From the NCBI RefSeq assembly GCF_000428045.1, contig NZ_KE386617.1, positions 30,225-94,224 of the forward strand: a stretch of 64,000 bases of DNA. Reading direction: 5' to 3'. Below the pieces are notes generated by a model. It worked only from the letters and a program-made list of their open reading frames with translations, was not told the DNA's origin and did no database searches. The stretch comes from Sedimenticola selenatireducens DSM 17993 (lineage in GTDB: Bacteria > Pseudomonadota > Gammaproteobacteria > Chromatiales > Chromatiaceae). Shown here piece by piece: positions 1-9,565 of this stretch. Both the position numbers and the translations under genes were made by a program. Position 1 is the first letter of the stretch; every line of letters begins with the position of its first letter.

Positions 1-18
1 ATCCTGCCCCCGCTACCA
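1..18 (+). tRNA. 3' end of a tRNA, probably initiator tRNA-fMet (cut by window start)
   Basis: The first 18 bases read as the end of a T loop, the 3' half of a T stem (CCTGC, 3-7), a 7-nt acceptor strand (8-14), discriminator A and an encoded CCA (16-18). In many gammaproteobacteria an initiator tRNA (metY) precedes rimP-nusA-infB, and the CCCCGC acceptor strand fits that tRNA, but the anticodon lies outside the window, so identity is inferred. Confidence 0.6.
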
Positions 19-24
19 AACAAG

Positions 25-60
25 AAAAGGGTCGCCAAAGTGCGGCCCTTTTTCTTTTTT
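25..60 (+). terminator. Rho-independent terminator after the tRNA
   Basis: An 11-bp stem (25-35 with 42-52, one T-G wobble) encloses a 6-nt loop and runs into a T-rich tract at 49-60. It directly follows the tRNA 3' end, so it probably ends or attenuates the tRNA transcript before the rimP operon. Confidence 0.75.
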
Positions 61-344
61 CGAAAACAGAACGTTCGAACCTACGACATCCAGACAGCAG
101 GTTCGCCAAGCGCTGCAGGCGTGCAGCACGAACGCGAAGCGTGGGTCATTCTGCCTACTACAAAACAGGACAAGGATTGCCCAGGTACGACCCCTTTTGA
201 TGATTCCGGTCGCAGTCACAGAGTTACCATCTATTTTCGATGCAGGAATGAAGTCAGTTTGGAAAGTGACGCTGCCATCCCTGCTGGCAGGTCTTGTCTG
301 CCAGGTTGGCTAAAGGCGTAGCCTAACCATCGCCCTCCAGCCGA

Positions 345-373
345 TTGCATGACGAGCGTCTCACGGGTATAAT
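345..373 (+). promoter_or_regulatory. Sigma70-type promoter upstream of rimP-nusA-infB
   Basis: TTGCAT (345-350) and a perfect TATAAT (368-373) are separated by exactly 17 bases. The predicted start, near 380, gives a leader of about 165 nt before rimP that contains a hairpin and two terminator-like structures. Bases 61-344, upstream of it, hold no gene that I can support. Confidence 0.7.
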
Positions 374-404
374 CAGCGCGATTCGGTAGCCGGCATGACG
401 GTTA

Positions 405-431
405 GCAATGAAAAATCAGTAAATTCATTGC
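405..431 (+). other. Perfect 8-bp hairpin in the rimP leader
   Basis: GCAATGAA (405-412) is the exact inverse complement of TTCATTGC (424-431), with an 11-nt A-rich loop. It lies between the promoter at 345-373 and the terminator at 442-461. Confidence 0.5.
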
Positions 432-441
432 GTTAAGAAGG

Positions 442-461
442 ACCCCGTCTGGGGTTTTTTT
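442..461 (+). terminator. Terminator-like hairpin 1 in the rimP leader
   Basis: ACCCC (442-446) pairs with GGGGT (451-455) over a GTCT loop and is followed by seven T (455-461). As it stands between a promoter and rimP, it would act as an internal attenuator or end a short leader RNA. Confidence 0.6.
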
Positions 462-500
462 ATTGGTGTCGCCGGCCAAAGGTCGGCTACCTGTGTACTT

Positions 501-520
501 GGGCCAATGGCCCTTTTTTT
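501..520 (+). terminator. Terminator-like hairpin 2 in the rimP leader
   Basis: GGGCC (501-505) pairs with GGCCC (509-513) over AAT, then seven T (514-520). This second intrinsic terminator candidate ends 23 bases before the rimP start codon. In E. coli the metY-nusA operon also carries terminators between the tRNA and rimP, so partial read-through is a known design there. Confidence 0.65.
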
Positions 521-543
521 GTTTCTGGTTTTTATTGGCGAAT

Positions 544-1002
544 ATGGCGGGCGCATCTGAAAACTTGATCGAGATTGTCCGGGGGGCGGTTGAGCCTCTT
601 GGGTATGAACTGGTGGGCGTAGAGTATCTGAGTCAGGGAAGGGGCGGGTCGCTACTGCGTATCTATATTGATCATGAAGAGGGGATTGGCGTGGATGATT
701 GTGCCACGGTCAGTCACCAGGTCAGTGGGGTGCTGGATGTTGAAGATCCGATCAAGGAAAACTACAGCCTTGAGGTTTCGTCACCAGGACTGGATAGACC
801 GCTGTTTTTTGAAAAGGATTATGTGCGATTTGCCGGTCAGAAGATCAGTGTCCGGTTGCGTACGAAGCTGCATGACAGGCGACGGTTTGAAGGCGTCCTG
901 AAGGGCGTTCTGGATGGTATGGTCCTGGTGGTTGTGGACGGCGAAGAGACTGCCCTGCCGCTGGATATGATTGATAGAGCGCGATTAGTGCCTGAATTTT
1001 GA
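544..1002 (+). CDS. rimP: Ribosome maturation factor RimP
   Basis: A 152-residue protein needed for late assembly of the 30S ribosomal subunit in the cytoplasm. The sequence is very close to the gammaproteobacterial family, with the segments [20 protein letters not shown] and [13 protein letters not shown] of the N-terminal alpha/beta domain and a C-terminal SH3-like barrel. ATG 544 was chosen because the family starts about ten residues before the ELVGVEY segment; the frame stays open upstream to a TTG at 463, but that stretch crosses the second terminator hairpin and encodes an unlikely hydrophobic extension. It is the first gene of the rimP-nusA-infB-rbfA-truB run; nusA follows after 14 bases. 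Confidence 0.95.
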   Translation: MAGASENLIEIVRGAVEPLGYELVGVEYLSQGRGGSLLRIYIDHEEGIGVDDCATVSHQVSGVLDVEDPIKENYSLEVSSPGLDRPLFFEKDYVRFAGQKISVRLRTKLHDRRRFEGVLKGVLDGMVLVVVDGEETALPLDMIDRARLVPEF

Positions 1003-1016
1003 TTGGGTTGAGACAG

Positions 1017-2519
1017 ATGAATAAAGAGATTCTACTGGTCGTTGATGTCGTGTCCAATGAAAAGGACATCGAGAAAGAGATTATTTTCGAGGCGATCGAG
1101 TATGCGCTCGCTTCTGCCACGCGAAAAAAACACGGAGGCGATATCGGGGTACGTGTTCAGGTGGATCGCGTGACCGGTGATTACTCCAGTTTCCGTCGCT
1201 GGGAAGTTATTGAAGAGGTAGAGGCCGGTGAAGAGCTGAATCCAGAGAAAGAGATTCTGCTTGAAGATGCGCGTAAAACTAATCCGGATATTCAGGTGGG
1301 CGATTTCATTGAAGAACCCATGGATTCTATTGCCTTTGGCCGAATTGCAGCGCAAACCGCCAAACAGGTAATCGTACAGAAAGTGCGTGAAGCGGAACGG
1401 GCCAAGGTGGTCGAGGCGTACCAGGAGCGCATCGGTGAGCTGGTGACCGGCATCGTGAAACGGGTGGATCGGGGCAATGTGACCCTGGACCTTGGTGGTA
1501 ATGCCGAGGCAATCGTGCTGCGCGACCAGATGATTCCTCGCGAGCCGGTACGCTCCGGCGATCGGGTCAGGGGCTATCTCTATGAGGTGCGCTCGGAACA
1601 ACGTGGTCCCCAACTGTTCGTCAGCCGGAGCTGTCCGGAGTTGTTGATTGAACTGTTCAAGCTGGAGGTGCCGGAGGTCGGTGAGGGACTGATCGAGATC
1701 AAAGGTGCCGCGCGTGATCCAGGTCTGCGGGCTAAAATTGCGGTCAAGACCAATGACCAGCGCATCGATCCGGTTGGTGCCTGTGTCGGTATGCGCGGTT
1801 CCCGCGTACAGGCGATTTCCAATGAGCTTAATGGTGAGCGGGTGGATATTATTCTTTGGAATGATAATCCTGCCCAGTTTGTGATCAACGCCATGTCTCC
1901 GGCCGATGTCGCCTCCATTGTGGTGGATGAGGATTCCGGCAGCATGACCGTTGCGGTCAGCGAGGACAATCTCTCCCAGGCCATCGGTCGCGGCGGTCAG
2001 AACGTGCGGCTCGCTAGTGAACTGACTGGTTGGGAACTGAATGTCATGAACGAAACCGACGCCGAGGCCCAGAGCGAGGCCGAGGTGCGCGAGTTTGTCG
2101 ACAACTTCATGAAGCAACTTGATGTGGATGAAGAGGTGGCGATGATTCTGGTGCAGGAAGGCTTTACCACGCTGGACGAGGTGGCCTATGTACCGATCAG
2201 TGAAATGCTGGAAATTGAAGAGTTTGACAAGGAGATCGTCGACGCTTTGCGTGATCGAGCCAAGGAGATCCTGCTGACTCAGGCGATCGCCAAGGAAGAG
2301 GCAATGGGTGAGGGTCCGGCGGAAGATTTGCTCGGCATGGACGGGATGGATTCAGACCTGGCCTACGAAATGGCAAGCCGGGGAATCATCACCATGGAAG
2401 ATCTGGCGGAACAGTCGGTTGATGAATTGATGGTTATTGATGGTATGGACGAGGAGAAGGCGGCGCAGTTGATTATGGCTGCACGTGCCCCCTGGTTCGC
2501 GGATGAGCAGCAGAGCTAA
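1017..2519 (+). CDS. nusA: Transcription termination/antitermination factor NusA
   Basis: A 500-residue RNA polymerase-binding factor that controls pausing, termination and antitermination. Order of parts: N-terminal polymerase-binding domain starting [16 protein letters not shown], an S1 RNA-binding domain near residues 135-200 ([18 protein letters not shown]), two KH domains (with [20 protein letters not shown] and [11 protein letters not shown]), then two acidic C-terminal helix-hairpin-helix repeats typical of gammaproteobacteria. ATG 1017 matches the family start; an upstream TTG at 999 would overlap rimP and add six unrelated residues. It lies between rimP and infB, as in most gammaproteobacteria. 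Confidence 0.97.
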   Translation: MNKEILLVVDVVSNEKDIEKEIIFEAIEYALASATRKKHGGDIGVRVQVDRVTGDYSSFRRWEVIEEVEAGEELNPEKEILLEDARKTNPDIQVGDFIEEPMDSIAFGRIAAQTAKQVIVQKVREAERAKVVEAYQERIGELVTGIVKRVDRGNVTLDLGGNAEAIVLRDQMIPREPVRSGDRVRGYLYEVRSEQRGPQLFVSRSCPELLIELFKLEVPEVGEGLIEIKGAARDPGLRAKIAVKTNDQRIDPVGACVGMRGSRVQAISNELNGERVDIILWNDNPAQFVINAMSPADVASIVVDEDSGSMTVAVSEDNLSQAIGRGGQNVRLASELTGWELNVMNETDAEAQSEAEVREFVDNFMKQLDVDEEVAMILVQEGFTTLDEVAYVPISEMLEIEEFDKEIVDALRDRAKEILLTQAIAKEEAMGEGPAEDLLGMDGMDSDLAYEMASRGIITMEDLAEQSVDELMVIDGMDEEKAAQLIMAARAPWFADEQQS

Positions 2520-2540
2520 GGTTGCCGGAGGTACTTTCCT

Positions 2541-5219
2541 ATGAGTGATGTAACGGTAAGGCAGCTCGCAAAAGATGTTGGTATTGCAGAAGAGCGCCTG
2601 CTTACCCAGCTGAAAGATGCCGGGGTTATTAAAAACAGCGCTGATGATCAGGTCAGTGTATCTGAAAAGGCACAGCTGTTAGGGCATCTGCGGGAAAGCC
2701 ATGGCAAGAAGGATGATGAAGCCTCATCCGGCGGCCCACGGAAAATCACCCTGAAGCGTAAAACGGTCAGCGAGTTGCAACAGCCGGCGGCAGGTGGTCG
2801 GGGACCGGGTGGCAGAGGTGCGGTGCGAACCGCGGGCAAGACCGTGAGTGTTGAGGTGCGGCGCAAGCGCACTTACGTGAAACGTGGCTCAGCCAGTGAA
2901 GATGAGAAGACCCTGCAGGACGCCGAGGCGGCACGCAAGGCGCTGGATGAACAAGCGACAAAACGACAACAGATTGCTGCCGAAGATCAGGCGCGCCGTG
3001 ACGCCGAAGATGCGCTGAGACTGGCCGAGCTGGAAAAGGTCAGGGAAGAAGAGAACAAGCGTCTGGCGGAAGAGGCTCGGCTACGGGAAGAGGAAGAGAA
3101 ACAGCGGCAGGCGGAGCAGGAAGCGGCACGTCTGCTGGAAGAGCAGGAGCGTAAAGAGCGCGAAACGGCTGAAGGCGGTAAAAGCAAGCCCAAAGCGGAA
3201 GAGAAAGTCGCCGCACCTGTCGAGGCTGAAGTCATACCGGTTCCAGAGGCGGAAGAGCGTCCAGTCAAGCGAACAGGTCATAAGAAAGAGACTCGCGCGC
3301 ACGCCGGGCGTGGGCGTAGCGACGATGACGATAGCGATAGCCGGAAAAAGCTCCATGTCTCCGCTGATAAGCGGGGACGTCGGAAAGGCAAGGCCGGACG
3401 TGGCAAGGTGAGTTCTTCCCAGGCAGATTCGCAGCACGGCTTCGTCAAGCCAACTGCACCCATGGTGCGGGAAGTGGTGGTGCCGGAGAGTATCACTGCA
3501 GCCGAACTGGCCTCGCAGATGTCCATTAAGGCAGCTGCCGTCATCAAGGAGCTGATGAAGATGGGCATGATGGTTACCATCAACCAGCCCCTGGATCACG
3601 ACACGGCTACCCTGGTAGTTGAAGAGCTGGGCCATGTGCCGGTGACCAAGAAAGACGATAGTATCGAAGCTCAGGTGATGAGCTCGCTGGACGATGTCCA
3701 GGGCGAATTGGTGCATCGCGCACCGGTTGTCACCATCATGGGACATGTTGATCATGGCAAAACCTCACTACTGGATTACATCCGTAGCAGCCGCGTGGCG
3801 GCTGGTGAGGCAGGTGGTATCACCCAACATATCGGCGCCTACCACGTGGAAACTGATCGCGGCATGATTTCGTTCCTGGATACTCCGGGACACGCGGCAT
3901 TTTCTGCCATGCGCGCGCGCGGCGCCAAGGTAACGGATATTGTGGTGCTGGTGGTGGCGGCGGATGATGGTGCCAAACCGCAGACAGTTGAGGCCATCCA
4001 GCACTCCAAGGCGGCCGGTGTGCCGATGATCATCGCCATCAACAAGATGGATAAACCGGAAGCCAACCCGGACCGGGTCAAGCAGGAACTCACCCAGCAT
4101 GAGGTGATTCCGGAGGATTGGGGTGGCGATACCCAGTTTATCGAAGTCTCCGCTAAAACGGGTGACGGTGTGGACAGTCTGCTGGATGCGATCCTGCTGC
4201 AGGCGGAAGTGCTTGAGCTAACCGCCGTTGAAGACGGACCGGCCCGCGGTATCGTGGTTGAATCCAGTCTGGACAAGGGCCGTGGCCCGGTGGCAACAAT
4301 TCTGGTTCAGTCCGGCAAACTGCAAAAGGGCGACATGCTGGTGTGCGGACAGGAGTTCGGCCGGGTGCGGGCACTGTTGGATGAAAACCGCCAGCCAATT
4401 GAATCGGCCGGCCCCTCGATTCCGGTTGAGGTACTTGGACTCTCGGGCGTGCCGAATGCCGGTGACGAAGTGATTGCGGTAGCCGACGAGCGCAAGGCGC
4501 GCGAACTGGCATCGGTTCGTCAGGAAACCAATCGTGATAACCGGCTGGCAGCTCAGAAGGCAGCCAAGCTGGATGAGTTCTTCTCCAAGATGACCGAAGG
4601 CGACGTCGGTGTTATTAACCTGATTATCAAGGCCGACGTACAGGGCAGTGTCGAGGCGTTGCGCGAGTCGTTGCTCAAACTGTCGACCGACGAAGTGAAG
4701 GTCAAAGTGGTCGCCTCTGCGGTCGGTGGCATTAACGAAACCGATGTCAACCTGGCGGCTACTTCGGACGCCTTCATGATCGGTTTCAATGTGCGTGCCG
4801 ATGCGGCTGCGCGTCGCGCAGCGGAAGATCGCGGTCTGGATATTCGTTACTACAGTATCATCTATGAAGTGATTGATGATGTGAAAAAGGCGTTGTCCGG
4901 TCTGCTTTCTCCAGAAGTCAGGGAAGAGATCGTCGGTCTGGCCGAGGTGCGCGATGTGTTCCGCTCATCCAAGCTCGGTGCCATTGCCGGTTGCATGGTG
5001 GTTGAGGGCGTGGTCAAGCGTAACAATCCGATTCGTGTGCTGCGCGAGAACGTGGTGATCTACGAAGGGGTTTTGGAATCGCTGAGAAGGCTCAAGGATG
5101 ATGTTACCGAGGTGAAGGCAGGTACCGAGTGTGGTATCGGCGTGAAGAACTACAATGATGTCAAACCGGGTGATCAGATCGAAGTCTTTGAACGCACCGA
5201 AATTGCCCGTCATCTCTGA
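2541..5219 (+). CDS. infB: Translation initiation factor IF-2
   Basis: An 892-residue GTPase that brings initiator tRNA to the 30S subunit and promotes subunit joining. It has an N-terminal IF2 domain, a long charged region rich in Glu/Arg/Ala (roughly residues 120-260, probably a helical linker), and the G domain with P-loop GHVDHGKT (401-408), G3 DTPGH (447-451) and G4 NKMD (501-504), followed by EF-Tu-like domain II and the IF2 C-terminal domains. Length matches the E. coli long form (890 residues). The gene sits 21 bases after nusA and 18 before rbfA, so co-transcription is likely. A second, internal start as in E. coli IF2-beta is possible but was not resolved. Confidence 0.97.
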   Translation: MSDVTVRQLAKDVGIAEERLLTQLKDAGVIKNSADDQVSVSEKAQLLGHLRESHGKKDDEASSGGPRKITLKRKTVSELQQPAAGGRGPGGRGAVRTAGKTVSVEVRRKRTYVKRGSASEDEKTLQDAEAARKALDEQATKRQQIAAEDQARRDAEDALRLAELEKVREEENKRLAEEARLREEEEKQRQAEQEAARLLEEQERKERETAEGGKSKPKAEEKVAAPVEAEVIPVPEAEERPVKRTGHKKETRAHAGRGRSDDDDSDSRKKLHVSADKRGRRKGKAGRGKVSSSQADSQHGFVKPTAPMVREVVVPESITAAELASQMSIKAAAVIKELMKMGMMVTINQPLDHDTATLVVEELGHVPVTKKDDSIEAQVMSSLDDVQGELVHRAPVVTIMGHVDHGKTSLLDYIRSSRVAAGEAGGITQHIGAYHVETDRGMISFLDTPGHAAFSAMRARGAKVTDIVVLVVAADDGAKPQTVEAIQHSKAAGVPMIIAINKMDKPEANPDRVKQELTQHEVIPEDWGGDTQFIEVSAKTGDGVDSLLDAILLQAEVLELTAVEDGPARGIVVESSLDKGRGPVATILVQSGKLQKGDMLVCGQEFGRVRALLDENRQPIESAGPSIPVEVLGLSGVPNAGDEVIAVADERKARELASVRQETNRDNRLAAQKAAKLDEFFSKMTEGDVGVINLIIKADVQGSVEALRESLLKLSTDEVKVKVVASAVGGINETDVNLAATSDAFMIGFNVRADAAARRAAEDRGLDIRYYSIIYEVIDDVKKALSGLLSPEVREEIVGLAEVRDVFRSSKLGAIAGCMVVEGVVKRNNPIRVLRENVVIYEGVLESLRRLKDDVTEVKAGTECGIGVKNYNDVKPGDQIEVFERTEIARHL

Positions 5220-5237
5220 TTCTGAACGAACAAGCCG

Positions 5238-5618
5238 ATGGCACGCGAATTTAAAAGAACCGACCGGGTGGGTGCGCAGATTCAGCGTGAACTTGCCGAG
5301 CTGGTGCGCACCAGCTTCGACAGCCGCAAAATAGGCATGGTCACCATACAGGCGGTAGAGGTGGTGCGGGACTTTTCCCATGCCAAGATCTATTTCACCT
5401 TTCTCGGTGGTGAACTCGATCAACGTGGTGTCAGCAAGATGCTGAAGCAGGCGGCACCCCGGTTGCGCCATGAGCTGGGGCAGCGCATGCGCATGCGCAC
5501 CGTACCGGAACTGCACTTTGTGCACGATGAGTCGATTGAGCGGGGTAGCCGGCTTACGTCGCTGATTGAGCAGGCGGTAAAGTCGGATCATCCGGATCAT
5601 GATGAGAATGACGACTGA
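5238..5618 (+). CDS. rbfA: 30S ribosome-binding factor RbfA
   Basis: A 126-residue KH-fold protein that binds the 30S subunit during 16S rRNA 5'-end maturation and cold adaptation. The family pattern is visible in the N-terminal FKRTDRVGAQIQRELAELV, the central VEVVRDFSHAKIYFTFLG and the VPELHFVHDESIERG strand near residue 95. The stop codon overlaps the truB start (TGATG at 5616-5620), pointing to translational coupling. Normal length and context for a gammaproteobacterial infB-rbfA-truB run. Confidence 0.95.
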   Translation: MAREFKRTDRVGAQIQRELAELVRTSFDSRKIGMVTIQAVEVVRDFSHAKIYFTFLGGELDQRGVSKMLKQAAPRLRHELGQRMRMRTVPELHFVHDESIERGSRLTSLIEQAVKSDHPDHDENDD

Positions 5619-6526
5619 TGGGGCGTAGAAGTCAGCGTGGACGCCATGTCCAGGGTATTCTGCTATTTGATAAACCGCTGGGCGAGAGCTCCAACAAGGC
5701 GCTGCAGAAGGTCAAGAATATCTATTTTGCCAGCAAGGCGGGCCACACCGGCAGTCTTGACCCACTGGCCACCGGACTGTTGCCGATCTGCTTTGGTGGC
5801 GCCACCAAGGTTTCGGCCTTCCTGCTGGATGCCGACAAGCGCTACTGGGTACGCATCAGACTGGGTGAAACCACCTCCACTGGTGATTCCGAAGGGGATC
5901 TGCTGGAGCGGTGCTCGACGGAGGCGGTGAACGCCGAACAGATTGCCGCTTCACTGGAAAATTTTCTCGGCGAGATCGACCAGATTCCTCCGATGTATTC
6001 GGCCCTGAAGCATCAGGGCGAGCGACTCTACAAGCTGGCGCGAGACGGTGTCGAGGTGGAGCGGGAAGCGCGTCGGGTGACTATTCATGAGATCCGGCTG
6101 CTCGGCTGTGATCTGCCGGAATTCGAACTGGAGGTCCACTGCAGTAAGGGGACCTATATCCGCACACTGGCCGAGGATATCGGTAAGTCGCTGGGTTGCG
6201 GTGCCCATGTGGTGGGCTTACGACGCACCCAGGTTGGACCGTTTTCGGGTGAAAACATGGTAGATATGGTGACGCTGCAAGCGATCGCCGAACAGGGCAG
6301 GGAGGCATTGGATGCGCTGCTCCTGCCGGTGGACAGTGCCATCATGGATTGGCCAGAAGTGCGGTTGAGTTCTGACAGCACCTTTTATCTTTGCCAGGGG
6401 CAGCCGGTAATCGTGCCCAAGGCACCCACGAAAGGACGGGTGCGAATCTATGATGACAAAGACCGGTTTATTGGTGTTGGTGAAATACTGGATGATGGGC
6501 GGGTGGCGCCAAAGCGGATGATTTAG
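5618..6526 (+). CDS. truB: tRNA pseudouridine(55) synthase TruB
   Basis: A 302-residue enzyme that isomerises U55 in the T loop of tRNAs to pseudouridine. The catalytic motif GHTGSLDPLATGLLPI is present with the nucleophile Asp at residue 48, the same position as in E. coli. Other family segments include the KRYWVRIRLGETTSTGDSEG strand and CSKGTYIRTLAEDIG, followed by a C-terminal PUA-like domain. Its start overlaps the end of rbfA; rpsO follows after a 210-base gap containing its own promoter. Confidence 0.96.
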   Translation: MGRRSQRGRHVQGILLFDKPLGESSNKALQKVKNIYFASKAGHTGSLDPLATGLLPICFGGATKVSAFLLDADKRYWVRIRLGETTSTGDSEGDLLERCSTEAVNAEQIAASLENFLGEIDQIPPMYSALKHQGERLYKLARDGVEVEREARRVTIHEIRLLGCDLPEFELEVHCSKGTYIRTLAEDIGKSLGCGAHVVGLRRTQVGPFSGENMVDMVTLQAIAEQGREALDALLLPVDSAIMDWPEVRLSSDSTFYLCQGQPVIVPKAPTKGRVRIYDDKDRFIGVGEILDDGRVAPKRMI

Positions 6527-6569
6527 CGAACGGATATAGTCTGTTAATGCCTGAATAAGGCAACGGCAA

Positions 6570-6598
6570 TTGATTGCCACTCTAAAACCCATCATAAT
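6570..6598 (+). promoter_or_regulatory. Predicted promoter of rpsO-pnp
   Basis: TTGATT (6570-6575) and CATAAT (6593-6598) have a 17-base spacer. The start would lie near 6605, giving an rpsO leader of about 130 nt. In E. coli rpsO also has its own promoter between truB and rpsO. Confidence 0.55.
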
Positions 6599-6653
6599 CC
6601 CCCGTTTACAGATCCCGCGCGGCTCAGCCAGGCTGTTCGGTGATCATAAACCG

Positions 6654-6704
6654 CCCGCATCAGCGGGTTAAAGTCCGCCCCTGATCCCACTTGTCGGGCG
6701 CGGA
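6654..6704 (+). promoter_or_regulatory. Two leader hairpins ahead of rpsO
   Basis: CCCGC (6654-6658) pairs with GCGGG (6663-6667) over ATCA. Directly after it, TCCGC plus CCC (from 6674) pairs with GGG plus GCGGA (ending 6704) with one bulged base, followed by a pyrimidine-rich stretch. S15 is known to repress its own mRNA through leader structure in E. coli; whether these hairpins take part is inference. The second could also act as a weak terminator of the upstream operon. Confidence 0.4.
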
Positions 6705-6736
6705 TTTCTTAATTTGACTACAGTGAGGAAACGAAA

Positions 6737-7006
6737 ATGGCATTTAATGCAGAACAGAAAAAGGCGATTGTTGAAGAATATGCGCAGGGTGCGAACGACA
6801 CCGGTTCCCCTGAGGTGCAGGTAGCCCTGTTGACCGCTCGCATCAACCAGCTTACCGAGCATTTTGCTGCTCATAAACACGATCACCACTCCCGGCGTGG
6901 ACTGGTGCGCATGGTGAACTCTCGCCGCAAGCTGCTGGACTATCTGAAGTCCAAAGATGTTGAACGTTATCGCTCACTGATTTCGCGTCTAGGCCTGCGT
7001 CGCTAA
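6737..7006 (+). CDS. rpsO: 30S ribosomal protein S15
   Basis: An 89-residue primary 16S rRNA-binding protein of the small-subunit platform. The four-helix S15 family is evident: [20 protein letters not shown], then [19 protein letters not shown] and [20 protein letters not shown]. The length equals the usual 89 residues. A ribosome-binding site (GAGGAAA, 6724-6730) precedes ATG 6737. pnp follows 32 bases later, the conserved rpsO-pnp pairing. Confidence 0.97.
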   Translation: MAFNAEQKKAIVEEYAQGANDTGSPEVQVALLTARINQLTEHFAAHKHDHHSRRGLVRMVNSRRKLLDYLKSKDVERYRSLISRLGLRR

Positions 7007-7038
7007 CCCGAACCTGAACCAAAATTGAGGACACTATT

Positions 7039-9135
7039 GTGACCCCTACCAAGAAAGTATTTCAGTACGGTGAACACACCGTAAGCCTGGAGACCGGCGA
7101 AATCGCCCGCCAGGCGGACGGCGCGATCATGATCGACATGGACGGAACCGTGGTGCAGTGCACCGTGGTTGGCGCCAAGAGTGCTATTGAAGGGCGGGAC
7201 TTTTTCCCGCTGACAGTGGATTATCAGGAGAAGACCTATGCCGCGGGCAAGATCCCGGGTGGTTTTTTCCGGCGTGAGGGTCGTCCGGCGGAGAAGGAGA
7301 TTCTCACCTGCCGGCTGATCGACCGCCCGGTCCGCCCATTGTTTCCCAAGGGCTTCACCAACGAAGTGCAGATCATCTGCACCGTGATGTCACTGAATCC
7401 GAACGTGGATCCGGAAATTCCGTCTCTCATTGGCGTTTCCGCGGCACTCGCCATCTCCGGTCTACCCTTCCAGGGACCGATCGGTGCGGCCCGCGTCGGT
7501 TACAAGGATGGCAACTACATTCTTAATGCCGCCAAGACCGGTCTCAATGATGAGAGCGACCTGGACCTGGTCGTTGCCGGTACCGAGCATGCGGTGCTGA
7601 TGGTTGAGTCCGAGGCGCGAGAACTCTCCGAGGAGGTGATGCTGGGGGCGGTACTGTTCGGTCACGAACAGATGCAGGTTGCCATCAATGCCATCAAGGA
7701 ACTGGCGGCCGAGGTCGGCAAGCCGATCATGGAGTACAGCGTACCGGTTGACGATGCGGCACTCAGCGAAGCCGTTGCCGCGGCAGCTGGAGAAGCCATC
7801 AAACAGGCCTACTCGGTTGCGGACAAGATGGAGCGCTACAACCAGCTGGATGCGGCAACCAGCGCGGCTGTTGCGGCGTTGTGCACCGGTGATGACGCCA
7901 AGTGGAGTGAAGGCGAAGTCAAGGATGCGGTCGGCAAGCTGAAGAAGAAGATTGTTCGTGGCCGGATTCTCTCCGGCGAGCCACGTATCGACGGCCGCGA
8001 CACCAAGACCGTGCGCCCCATCACCGTTCGGACCGGCGTGTTGCCGCGGACCCACGGTTCCGCCCTGTTTACCCGTGGCGAGACACAGGCTATCGTGGTG
8101 ACCACGCTCGGTACTGAACGTGATTCACAGATCATCGATGCGCTGGATGGCACCTACCGCGAGCCCTTCATGCTGCACTACAACTTCCCCCCCTTCTGTG
8201 TGGGTGAGACCGGGCGTGTCGGGTCTCCCAAGCGTCGCGAAATCGGCCACGGCCGTCTGGCGAAGCGTGGTGTGCTCTCCTGTATGCCGACCCTGGAGGA
8301 GTTCCCCTACTCAATTCGCGTGGTTTCGGAGATCACCGAGTCCAACGGCTCCAGCTCCATGGCCTCGGTCTGTGGCACCAGCCTGGCACTGATGGACGCC
8401 GGCGTGCCGATCAAGGCGCCGGTAGCCGGTGTGGCCATGGGTCTGATCAAGGAGGATGACGCCTTCGCCGTGCTCACCGATATCCTGGGCGACGAGGATC
8501 ATCTGGGCGACATGGACTTCAAGGTGGCGGGTACCTCCAACGGTATCAATGCGCTGCAGATGGATATCAAGATAGACGGTATCACCAAGCAGATCATGGA
8601 GATCGCCCTGGATCAGGCCAAGGATGGACGCATGACCATCCTGGAAGAGATGAACAAGGCGATTGATACTCACCGCATAGAGATGTCTGAGCATGCGCCC
8701 CGGATCATTACCATTAAGATAGATCCGGACAAGATCCGTGACGTGATCGGCAAGGGCGGCACCACCATTCGCTCCATCACCGAAGAGACCGGCGCCACGG
8801 TCGACGTCAGTGACGACGGTATGGTGAAGATCTTCTCAGTCGACAAGGCTGCCGGGGAGGACGCGAAAAAGCGTATCGAGCTGATCACCGCCGATGTTGA
8901 AGTAGGTGCCATCTATGAGGGCAAGGTGGTCCGCCTGATGGACTTCGGCGCCTTTGTCACCATCCTGCCGGGCCGTGACGGTCTGGTGCACATTTCCCAG
9001 ATCTGCGAAGAGCGGGTCGAGAAGGTAAGTGACAAGCTGGCCGAGGGCGATGTGGTCAAGGTGAAGGTGCTGGAAGTGGACAAGCAGGGTCGCGTCCGCC
9101 TCAGCATGAAGGCCGTGGAAGAGGGTGAGTCCTGA
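7039..9135 (+). CDS. pnp: Polyribonucleotide nucleotidyltransferase (PNPase)
   Basis: A 698-residue phosphorolytic 3'-5' exoribonuclease of mRNA decay, a core part of the degradosome. It carries two RNase PH-type domains (first with [20 protein letters not shown]; second with [20 protein letters not shown]), an all-alpha linker, a KH domain ([20 protein letters not shown], near residues 562-581) and a C-terminal S1 domain ([20 protein letters not shown]). The start is GTG 7039 with TTGAGGA at 7025-7031; the N-terminus after it matches the family. Most of the coding sequence overlaps no other plausible gene. A strong terminator follows. Confidence 0.97.
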   Translation: MTPTKKVFQYGEHTVSLETGEIARQADGAIMIDMDGTVVQCTVVGAKSAIEGRDFFPLTVDYQEKTYAAGKIPGGFFRREGRPAEKEILTCRLIDRPVRPLFPKGFTNEVQIICTVMSLNPNVDPEIPSLIGVSAALAISGLPFQGPIGAARVGYKDGNYILNAAKTGLNDESDLDLVVAGTEHAVLMVESEARELSEEVMLGAVLFGHEQMQVAINAIKELAAEVGKPIMEYSVPVDDAALSEAVAAAAGEAIKQAYSVADKMERYNQLDAATSAAVAALCTGDDAKWSEGEVKDAVGKLKKKIVRGRILSGEPRIDGRDTKTVRPITVRTGVLPRTHGSALFTRGETQAIVVTTLGTERDSQIIDALDGTYREPFMLHYNFPPFCVGETGRVGSPKRREIGHGRLAKRGVLSCMPTLEEFPYSIRVVSEITESNGSSSMASVCGTSLALMDAGVPIKAPVAGVAMGLIKEDDAFAVLTDILGDEDHLGDMDFKVAGTSNGINALQMDIKIDGITKQIMEIALDQAKDGRMTILEEMNKAIDTHRIEMSEHAPRIITIKIDPDKIRDVIGKGGTTIRSITEETGATVDVSDDGMVKIFSVDKAAGEDAKKRIELITADVEVGAIYEGKVVRLMDFGAFVTILPGRDGLVHISQICEERVEKVSDKLAEGDVVKVKVLEVDKQGRVRLSMKAVEEGES

Positions 9136-9164
9136 GTGGTCTGATCCTTCTCTGAGCAGTATCC

Positions 9165-9187
9165 AAGGGGGCTTCGGCCCCCTTTTT
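9165..9187 (+). terminator. Rho-independent terminator of rpsO-pnp
   Basis: An 8-bp stem, AAGGGGGC (9165-9172) with GCCCCCTT (9177-9184), closes a TTCG tetraloop and runs into a T tract to 9187. This is a textbook intrinsic terminator 30 bases after the pnp stop. Confidence 0.9.
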
Positions 9188-9200
9188 CGTGGTTGGATTC

Positions 9201-9565
9201 CCGGCCGAATTCGCGGCGAGGGCGCCGCTCCTACGGGTGGTTTTATCACGGAATTTAAATATCCTTGTAGGAGGCCCGCCTCGGGCCGAATTCGCGGCGA
9301 GGGCGCCGCTCCTACCGGTGCGGGTAGTTGCCGGGGAGGAGGGATGCCCGGTAGGAGGCCCGCCCCCGGACCCAATCGCGGCGAGGGCGCCGCTCCTACC
9401 GGTGGGGGTAGTCGCCTGGGAGGGGAGATGCCCGGTAGGAGGCCCGCCCCCGGGCCGAATTCGCGGTGAGGGCGCCGTTCCTACCGGTGCGGGTAGTTGC
9501 CGGGGAGGAGGGATGCCCTGTAGGAGGCCCGCCCCCGGGCCGAATTCGCGGCGAGGGCGCCGCTC
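9201..9565. repeat. Tandem array of paired GTAG-type REP elements (84-bp period)
   Basis: A 49-50 nt palindromic element begins GTAGGAG and ends CTCCTAC. It occurs as a partial copy (9201-9234), three full copies (9267-9315, 9351-9399, 9435-9484) and a copy lacking its last bases (9520-9565). The full copies are joined by a conserved 35-nt spacer, giving starts 84, 84 and 85 bases apart. Each element reads as two inverted REP units around a GAATTCGC centre: one hairpin GCCCG/CGGGC, one GCGGCG/CGCCGC. GTAG at the REP end is the signature of RAYT-associated REPs. The array fills the gap between convergent pnp and the ABC exporter gene. A single further copy lies at 53499-53546. Confidence 0.9.

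Noticed and set aside
1032-2117. Long antisense frame (361 codons) inside nusA
   Set aside because: It lies wholly opposite a certain gene and follows its codon bias; a normal shadow in GC-rich DNA. The same applies to long antisense frames inside aroC, ilvI, proS, fumarase, the Na/Pi gene and sucB.
9201-9565. Regularly spaced repeats that could suggest a CRISPR array
   Set aside because: The spacers are nearly identical to each other (35 nt, conserved), the repeats are large double palindromes, and no cas gene is near. It is a tandem REP array. Two reading frames that cross it are by-products of the repeats.
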